A stretch of 46,209 nucleotides of DNA from Glutamicibacter nicotianae (GTDB lineage Bacteria > Actinomycetota > Actinomycetes > Actinomycetales > Micrococcaceae). Shown piece by piece: positions 42,293 to 46,209 of this stretch. Made by a program: the position numbers and the translations under genes. Each line of letters begins with the position of its first letter. Within the stretch, counting starts at the first letter, position 1. A model generated the notes under the pieces. It ran no database searches. It was not told the origin of the DNA and saw only the letters and a list, made by a program, of their open reading frames with translations. The DNA is taken from NCBI RefSeq assembly GCF_006539525.1, contig NZ_BJNE01000012.1, positions 1 through 46,209 of the forward strand. Direction: 5' to 3'.

Positions 42293-42633
42293 CTGCCCCG
42301 AGGTCGTGCCAATGGACCGTGCTCCAGAAGCGCGGGCCTTTGGCATGCCCTGCGTGCCGGTCCGCCAAATTCATGAGGGCATTAAGGATTCTGGTACGGA
42401 CCGGGCCAAGCGCTTAGGCCGGTGGCAGTTCTTCCGCTTCAACGCAGGAAGCGTGCCAGCGGGAAGCGCCCGAGACGAGAGCCCATTAGGATGGCTAGCG
42501 GATGGAAATGTTGGTACAGAGCTGAATTATGGGCATCTGACATATAGTAAATACTTAGCTTTACAGTACGTACCCTACTGTTTGATACATTCCCAACCCG
42601 ATAATTGCAGTTCTCGAAACGATTGGAAACTTC
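42293..42633 (+). promoter_or_regulatory. Intergenic region with palindrome upstream of marR
   Basis: ACAGTA (42563-42568) and TACTGT (42576-42581) form a perfect 6-bp inverted repeat with a 7-nt spacer, 53 nt before the marR start, as expected of a MarR autoregulatory site. A GATAAT (-10-like) lies at 42600-42605. The first 200 nt after potC show only a short imperfect dyad (42435-42453) and no gene that I believe in. Confidence 0.5.
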
Positions 42634-43134
42634 ATGAGTGATAAGCCAGTTTGGCTCTCCCAGCCTGAACGCGACGCCTGGCTTGGACTGCATGCAGTCA
42701 TGACTTTGCTGCCGGCTGCCCTGGATTCCGATCTGCAGAGCCTGGACGGCATCACGCTCTTCGACTATCACATGCTCGCCATGCTCTCCGAGGCCAAGGA
42801 CCACCAGCTGACGATGACGACACTGGCCTCGCATACCAGCGCCTCGCTGTCGCGGCTGTCGCATGTGGTGAAGAAGCTGGAGAAGCGCGGCTGGGTGATC
42901 CGCGAGCAGTCCCCAGAAGATGCCCGTGTGAAAATCGCCTCATTAACGCAAGAAGGGTGGGAAGCTGTGCAGCACATGGCGCCTCATCACGTCGCCTCGG
43001 TGCGCGGGCTGCTCTTCGATACCCTTGATGACAAGGATGTTAAAGATCTCACGCGGATCACGCGCAAGATCACGACATCGCTCGATGCCGATCATTGGAT
43101 CCTGAACGCGGAGACTTCCGATTTGGAACACTGA
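42634..43134 (+). CDS. MarR family transcriptional regulator
   Basis: A regulator of 166 aa. The winged helix-turn-helix spans about residues 40-110: LFDYHMLAMLSEAKDHQLTMTTLASHTSASLSRLSHVVKKLEKRGWVIREQSPEDARVK, read in parts, with the wing in SPEDARVKIASLT. N- and C-terminal helices form the dimer interface. Its ligand and targets are unknown; the palindrome about 50 nt upstream suggests control of its own promoter. The neighbours on both sides (pot operon, ribosomal proteins) give no strong functional hint. It has no close operon partner. Confidence 0.88.
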   Translation: MSDKPVWLSQPERDAWLGLHAVMTLLPAALDSDLQSLDGITLFDYHMLAMLSEAKDHQLTMTTLASHTSASLSRLSHVVKKLEKRGWVIREQSPEDARVKIASLTQEGWEAVQHMAPHHVASVRGLLFDTLDDKDVKDLTRITRKITTSLDADHWILNAETSDLEH

Positions 43135-43462
43135 GAAATTCTCGATAAGCTAATCAGGCGTTAATCGCGTGTGTTGCTATGCCGTCTAACGGCAGAACAA
43201 CGGCGCGTTGCCCGTAATACCGAATATCGTGGCCAACTGAGTACGGGGAAATTGCTCGACCGGTTGCGAAGTTCACCGACTTACATACTTTAAGGCTCTT
43301 CGGTTGGTTCTCACCCAGCCTGGTTACCTTCCTAGTGTGCAGTATTAACGGTGTTTCACTGGTTGGCGGGACTCATAACGCATCAAGCCGTGTCGATATT
43401 TAGGTATGGGCACTGTGCGCGAGTACCGCCGAATTTTACTACTAACTAACTGAGGAGTGATC
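43135..43462 (+). promoter_or_regulatory. Long leader region of the rpmB-rpmG-rpsN operon
   Basis: No reading frame or tRNA is visible here. Close to the marR stop there is GAGAAATTCTC (43133-43143), a short dyad. The region must hold the operon promoter, but I could not choose one with good -35 and -10 boxes. A strong GAGGAG (43451-43456) precedes the rpmB start. I searched for a Zur-type palindrome near the start and found none. Confidence 0.4.
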
Positions 43463-43699
43463 ATGGCAGCTGTTTGCCAGGTAACCGGTACTACTCCGGC
43501 CTTCGGACATAGCATCTCCCACTCGCACCGTCGCAACAAGCGTCGTTTCGATCCGAACATCCAGAAGAAGACCTACTACGTGCCTTCGCTGCGCCGTAAG
43601 GTGACCCTGACCCTGTCGGTCAAGGGCATCAAGGTAATCGATGCTCGCGGTATCGACGCTGTTATTGCTGACCTGATTGCGAAGGGTGTGAAGCTCTAA
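43463..43699 (+). CDS. rpmB: 50S ribosomal protein L28, zinc-free form
   Basis: A 78-aa protein starting [32 protein letters not shown] in the usual L28 pattern, ending [15 protein letters not shown]. The zinc form of actinobacterial L28 has two CxxC pairs; this one has a single cysteine (CQVT) and no second pair, so it cannot bind zinc in that way. ATG 43463 is chosen because GAGGAG is 6 nt upstream; an in-frame ATG lies at 43457. First gene of a three-gene ribosomal cluster with very small gaps, showing co-transcription. Confidence 0.96.
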   Translation: MAAVCQVTGTTPAFGHSISHSHRRNKRRFDPNIQKKTYYVPSLRRKVTLTLSVKGIKVIDARGIDAVIADLIAKGVKL

Positions 43700-43701
43700 A
43701 C

Positions 43702-43872
43702 ATGGCAAAGAAGGATAAGGACGTACGTCCGATCATCAAGCTGAAGTCCACCGCTGGAACCGGTTTCACTTACGTAACCCGTAAGAACCGTCGTAACAAC
43801 CCTGACCGCATGGTCATGAAGAAGTACGACCCGGTAGTCCGCAAGCACGTAGAATTCCGAGAGGAGCGCTAA
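43702..43872 (+). CDS. rpmG: 50S ribosomal protein L33, zinc-free form
   Basis: A 56-aa protein, [19 protein letters not shown] at the start and [16 protein letters not shown] at the end, as in L33. It has no cysteine, so it is the zinc-independent version. It starts 2 nt after the rpmB stop and ends 3 nt before rpsN, so translation of the three genes is probably coupled. L33 sits near the E site of the large subunit. Confidence 0.96.
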   Translation: MAKKDKDVRPIIKLKSTAGTGFTYVTRKNRRNNPDRMVMKKYDPVVRKHVEFREER

Positions 43873-43875
43873 GAC

Positions 43876-44181
43876 ATGGCCAAGAAGTCCAAGATCGCAA
43901 AGAACGAACAGCGCAAGGTCATTGTCGAGCGTTACGCTGCAAAGCGCCTCGAACTGAAGAAGACCCTGGTTGATCCAAACGCAACCGACGAAGCTCGTGA
44001 AGCTGCACGCGTAGGCCTGCAGAAGCTTCCACGCAACGCTTCGCCAGTGCGCGTCCGAAACCGCGACGCCATCGACGGTCGCCCACGCGGTACCTTCCAG
44101 AAGTTCGGCATCTCCCGTGTTCGCTTCCGCGACATGGCACACCGTGGTGAGCTTCCGGGCATCACCAAGTCTTCCTGGTAA
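43876..44181 (+). CDS. rpsN: 30S ribosomal protein S14, long zinc-free form
   Basis: A 101-aa protein beginning [21 protein letters not shown] and containing [22 protein letters not shown] and [19 protein letters not shown] in parts. It has no cysteine, unlike the short 61-aa type Z S14 with two CxxC motifs, so it is the long zinc-independent type. S14 is assembled late in the small-subunit head. It is the last gene of the rpmB-rpmG-rpsN operon and is followed by a strong terminator. Confidence 0.96.
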   Translation: MAKKSKIAKNEQRKVIVERYAAKRLELKKTLVDPNATDEAREAARVGLQKLPRNASPVRVRNRDAIDGRPRGTFQKFGISRVRFRDMAHRGELPGITKSSW

Positions 44182-44205
44182 GACCTGCAAGTCTTTTGAC
44201 TTAGC

Positions 44206-44236
44206 AAGCCGCCTTCCCGTTTCGGGAGGGCGGCTT
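44206..44236. terminator. Bidirectional terminator after rpsN
   Basis: A 14-pair stem (44206-44219 with 44223-44236, one wobble) with a TTT loop lies between the convergent rpsN and DUF1992 genes. It is 24 nt past the rpsN stop. Confidence 0.85.
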
Positions 44237-44242
44237 CGCCAT

Positions 44243-44824
44243 TTAACGCCTCCACCACCGGCGTTTTGGCGGTGCATTCTCTTCCGCTGGCGACGGTTTC
44301 TCCGCGCGGCGCTGTTGCCAGCCAAGCACCTCGGCAGTGGAATCGCGCAACGCGGTGATCACCGGGGGTCCGCCCAGCAGCTGGCGCCGTGCCTCAATGA
44401 TGCGGGCGTTGAAATCCTCGATATGCTCCCGCACGGCACGCTCGGTGGGCAAGCGGTCCAGAGTTTGCTCCATCTGCTCATCTTCAACCCGCAAGGTCAG
44501 CGCAGGTGGTCCTAGACCGGTGAGCTGCTCGCGGCGCATCATCGACTTCAGCCACCAGTCGGGATCATCGTTGCTGGTGATGTGGTCGATCTTCTGTCCG
44601 GCGAGAGCCAGATTGTCGAAGTCGCCGCGGGCGAAGGCCTCATCGAGCACCGAGTTGGCCACCTCCCAGGCTTCGTCCTCGGCATGCAGCTGCAGGGGAG
44701 TCTTCTGCTTCTCAACGGGAGCCATCCCGGTGGCCTGCGCATACTCATCCACGGGCAGCGGCTCGCTGTCCTGCTTCATCTTGTACCGGGCCGCATTCAG
44801 CGCGGCATCCTCGTTATGCTCCAT
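44243..44824 (-). CDS. DUF1992 (DnaJ homologue subfamily C member 28-like) protein
   Basis: A soluble protein of about 193 aa. The central part AWEVANSVLDEAFARGDFDNLALAGQKI and DPDWWLKSMMRREQLTGLGPPAL is the DUF1992 domain, found alone in bacteria and in DNAJC28 of eukaryotes; its function is not known. The C-terminal region is charged and helical (REHIEDFNARIIEARRQLLGG) and ends in a basic tryptophan tail (KRRWWRR). The start is uncertain: ATG 44824 has only GGAAG directly before it, and the frame is open to 44890. Convergent with rpsN, sharing its terminator. Confidence 0.82.
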   Translation of the reverse strand: MEHNEDAALNAARYKMKQDSEPLPVDEYAQATGMAPVEKQKTPLQLHAEDEAWEVANSVLDEAFARGDFDNLALAGQKIDHITSNDDPDWWLKSMMRREQLTGLGPPALTLRVEDEQMEQTLDRLPTERAVREHIEDFNARIIEARRQLLGGPPVITALRDSTAEVLGWQQRRAEKPSPAEENAPPKRRWWRR

Positions 44825-45043
44825 CTTCCAATGATCCCACCGCGGGCTGGAACCCGGCAATGCGCGTGCAGGCTTTCCAGAGCAATCCACGCAGGAGCTG
44901 GGCGAATAAAATCAATCCCCGCGGGTCCGCGTGGATCGCCGAAGATCATGGGCACCACGTGCTGCTGCGAGGTGTCTGCGGGTTTGGCTCAATTGCCATG
45001 TCCCACCGGCATTCGAGGGCCCGCCCTGTAGTAGCGTGTAACC

Positions 45044-46012
45044 ATGAAGCCAGCGACCCCCTACCCGCAACCCGCAGCCGACATCTACGCGAACCGGAAG
45101 CGGTGGGCGACACTGGGTCACGGCAAGACCGTCGTAGTGACCGGCGCGAATAGCGGCCTCGGCTTCTTCGCCAGCCTCGGCTTGACGCAGGCCGGTGCTC
45201 AGGTCATTCTTGCCTGCCGCAACCAGAGCCGCGCAGAACATGCGATGGGGCAGATCCGGCGGCGCGTGCCGGAGGCCCGTGTCGAATTCATGCAGTACGA
45301 CTCCTCACGCATTGAATCTGCCATGGGGCTGGCGGCAGAGCTGCGCAATCGGCCACTGGACGCGCTGATCGCCAACGCCGGGATCATCCGGGCGCCGCGG
45401 GAACGCCAAGGGGGCCTGCTCGGTTATGAGCTCACTATGAGCACCAACTTCATCGGACACGCACGATTGGCCGGCGAACTCGCCGACCGCTTCAGCCAGC
45501 CGATGCGGTTCATCGGCCTGGGGTCGATGTCCACACGTATGCTGGCCACCGATCCGCAGAATCTGGCCTTGGCCCGCGATTACCATCCCTACCGCGCCTA
45601 TGTGCAGTCCAAGGCGGCAGTGCAGGCGTTCACCCTGGCCCTGGACCACCGGCTGCGCCAGCTGGAACTGCCGGCTCGTGCGCTGGCGATCCATCCGGGA
45701 TATGCGCTCTCCGGGCTGTCCCCGCAGGTGCCCAGCATCAATGAGCCGGACTACGCCAAGCGGCTGATCGGCCAATTGCAGGCTGGTTTCGCGCAGGGCA
45801 AACACGAAGGAGCGGTGGCCTTGGTCGAAGCGGCCTTGGCACCTGAATTGGATGCCGCGCCACGAGGCTGCTACCTGGGGCCGAAATTCCTGACGAAGGG
45901 CCCAACGGTACTGGCCAGCCCGGCGAAAGCGACCCGCGGCAAAGAGCTGCAAGGCAAAGCCTGGGAGCTGTTCGTGAAGGCAAATGAGGGACTCGATCCG
46001 TTCGCGCTGTAG
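45044..46012 (+). CDS. Short-chain dehydrogenase/reductase family protein
   Basis: An SDR oxidoreductase of 322 aa. The Rossmann motif is TGANSGLG (33-40), the NAG motif is LIANAGI, and the catalytic pair is Y186-x3-K190 (YVQSK), with the Ser in LGSMSTR. The overall type is the retinol dehydrogenase/protochlorophyllide reductase-like group (ILACRNQSRAE after the coenzyme-binding site suggests NADP preference). Its substrate is unknown. The first 25 residues (TPYPQPAADIYANRKRW) are an extension before the fold. It stands alone between the DUF1992 gene and HU. Confidence 0.88.
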   Translation: MKPATPYPQPAADIYANRKRWATLGHGKTVVVTGANSGLGFFASLGLTQAGAQVILACRNQSRAEHAMGQIRRRVPEARVEFMQYDSSRIESAMGLAAELRNRPLDALIANAGIIRAPRERQGGLLGYELTMSTNFIGHARLAGELADRFSQPMRFIGLGSMSTRMLATDPQNLALARDYHPYRAYVQSKAAVQAFTLALDHRLRQLELPARALAIHPGYALSGLSPQVPSINEPDYAKRLIGQLQAGFAQGKHEGAVALVEAALAPELDAAPRGCYLGPKFLTKGPTVLASPAKATRGKELQGKAWELFVKANEGLDPFAL

Positions 46013-46186
46013 GTCCCGGGTGAACTTTCACACCTTTGATTTGGCTAAAAATTCAGCAGAATCCGCATGATGATGCACTTTTTGTCGCCGCCAGCTGGTA
46101 AGTTCAACTCTTGATAAGTCCGTGCGACCGCGCGGCGTCCGGGCCCGGAAGAGGGTCTTGGATCACTAGTCCAGGAGGACCATACA

Positions 46187-46209
46187 TTGGCTATGAACCG
46201 TAGCGAACT
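46187..46209 (+). CDS. hup: HU family DNA-binding protein, start only (partial)
   Basis: The last bases of the window encode MAMNRSE, close to the actinobacterial HU start (MAKNRSELVAEVA as I remember it). TTG 46187 is preferred as start because AGGAGG at 46173-46178 is 8 nt upstream; the ATG at 46193 is 14 nt away. The 174-nt region before it (46013-46186) is gene-free and partly AT-rich, as expected for a strong promoter, but I could not fix the boxes. The rest of the gene lies outside the window. Confidence 0.6.

Noticed and set aside
42306-42641. A 111-codon frame after potC
   Set aside because: No ribosome-binding site, atypical composition, and it runs through the marR promoter region and into its start.
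43132-43144. GAGAAATTCTC dyad considered as a Zur site for rpmB
   Set aside because: It is more than 300 nt from rpmB, overlaps the marR stop, and is shorter than the 15-bp consensus.

Overview
The window looks like chromosomal DNA of a high-GC actinobacterium, most likely a member of the Micrococcaceae such as Glutamicibacter or Arthrobacter. That placement is inferred from the Arthrobacter-type copper amine oxidase, the actinobacterial HU start, the zinc-free rpmB-rpmG-rpsN cluster, a 13E12-type DUF222/HNH gene and the codon bias. I see no rRNA, tRNA, CRISPR array, insertion sequence or prophage.

Layout. 1-10.8 kb is mixed housekeeping: the end of a probable glyA, L-serine dehydratase (sdaA), the Mg2+ channel MgtE, an old-yellow-enzyme reductase, an Rv2629/Balon-like eRF1-fold protein, a CPBP membrane protease, a YibE/F membrane protein, an orphan Zur-type zinc-binding lipoprotein with a 51-bp tandem repeat, and a CDP-glycerol transferase-like protein. 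10.8-14.1 kb (minus) is a coupled operon of amine oxidase (PuuB-like), cupin and aminoaldehyde dehydrogenase. 14.4-21.5 kb is a copper amine oxidase locus: oxidase plus a Cys/Met/His-rich membrane protein on the minus strand, and divergently TetR and AraC regulators, an APC permease and an aldehyde dehydrogenase, with a perfect palindrome in the divergent promoter region.

21.5-25 kb holds a rifampin ADP-ribosyltransferase (arr), a HI0607-type shikimate dehydrogenase-like protein, an orphan membrane protein, a stand-alone HtaA-domain protein and a small membrane protein. 25-31 kb is a minus-strand catabolic set (FAD-linked oxidase, class III aminotransferase, CoA-acylating semialdehyde dehydrogenase) divergent from a PucR regulator. 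31-36 kb has a DUF222/HNH gene interrupted by an in-frame TGA, a large acyl-CoA dehydrogenase and an XRE-IrrE regulator. 36-42.3 kb is a polyamine module: Lrp regulator and polyamine aminotransferase on the minus strand, and the PotD-PotA-PotB-PotC importer on the plus strand. 42.6-46.2 kb has a MarR regulator, rpmB-rpmG-rpsN (all zinc-free forms), a DUF1992 protein, a short-chain dehydrogenase and the start of an HU gene.

The main theme is amine catabolism. The Pot importer and APC permease bring in polyamines and monoamines. The aminotransferase, the flavin oxidase and the copper amine oxidase turn amines into aldehydes, three aldehyde dehydrogenases oxidise these onward, and TetR, AraC, PucR and Lrp regulators sit at the divergent promoters. 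The most interesting leads are the probable copper-handling partner of the amine oxidase, the Balon-like hibernation factor, the zinc-related features (repeat-containing ZnuA, zinc-free ribosomal proteins), and the interrupted HNH gene. All functional statements come from reading the sequence and from memory of the families; no database search was run.
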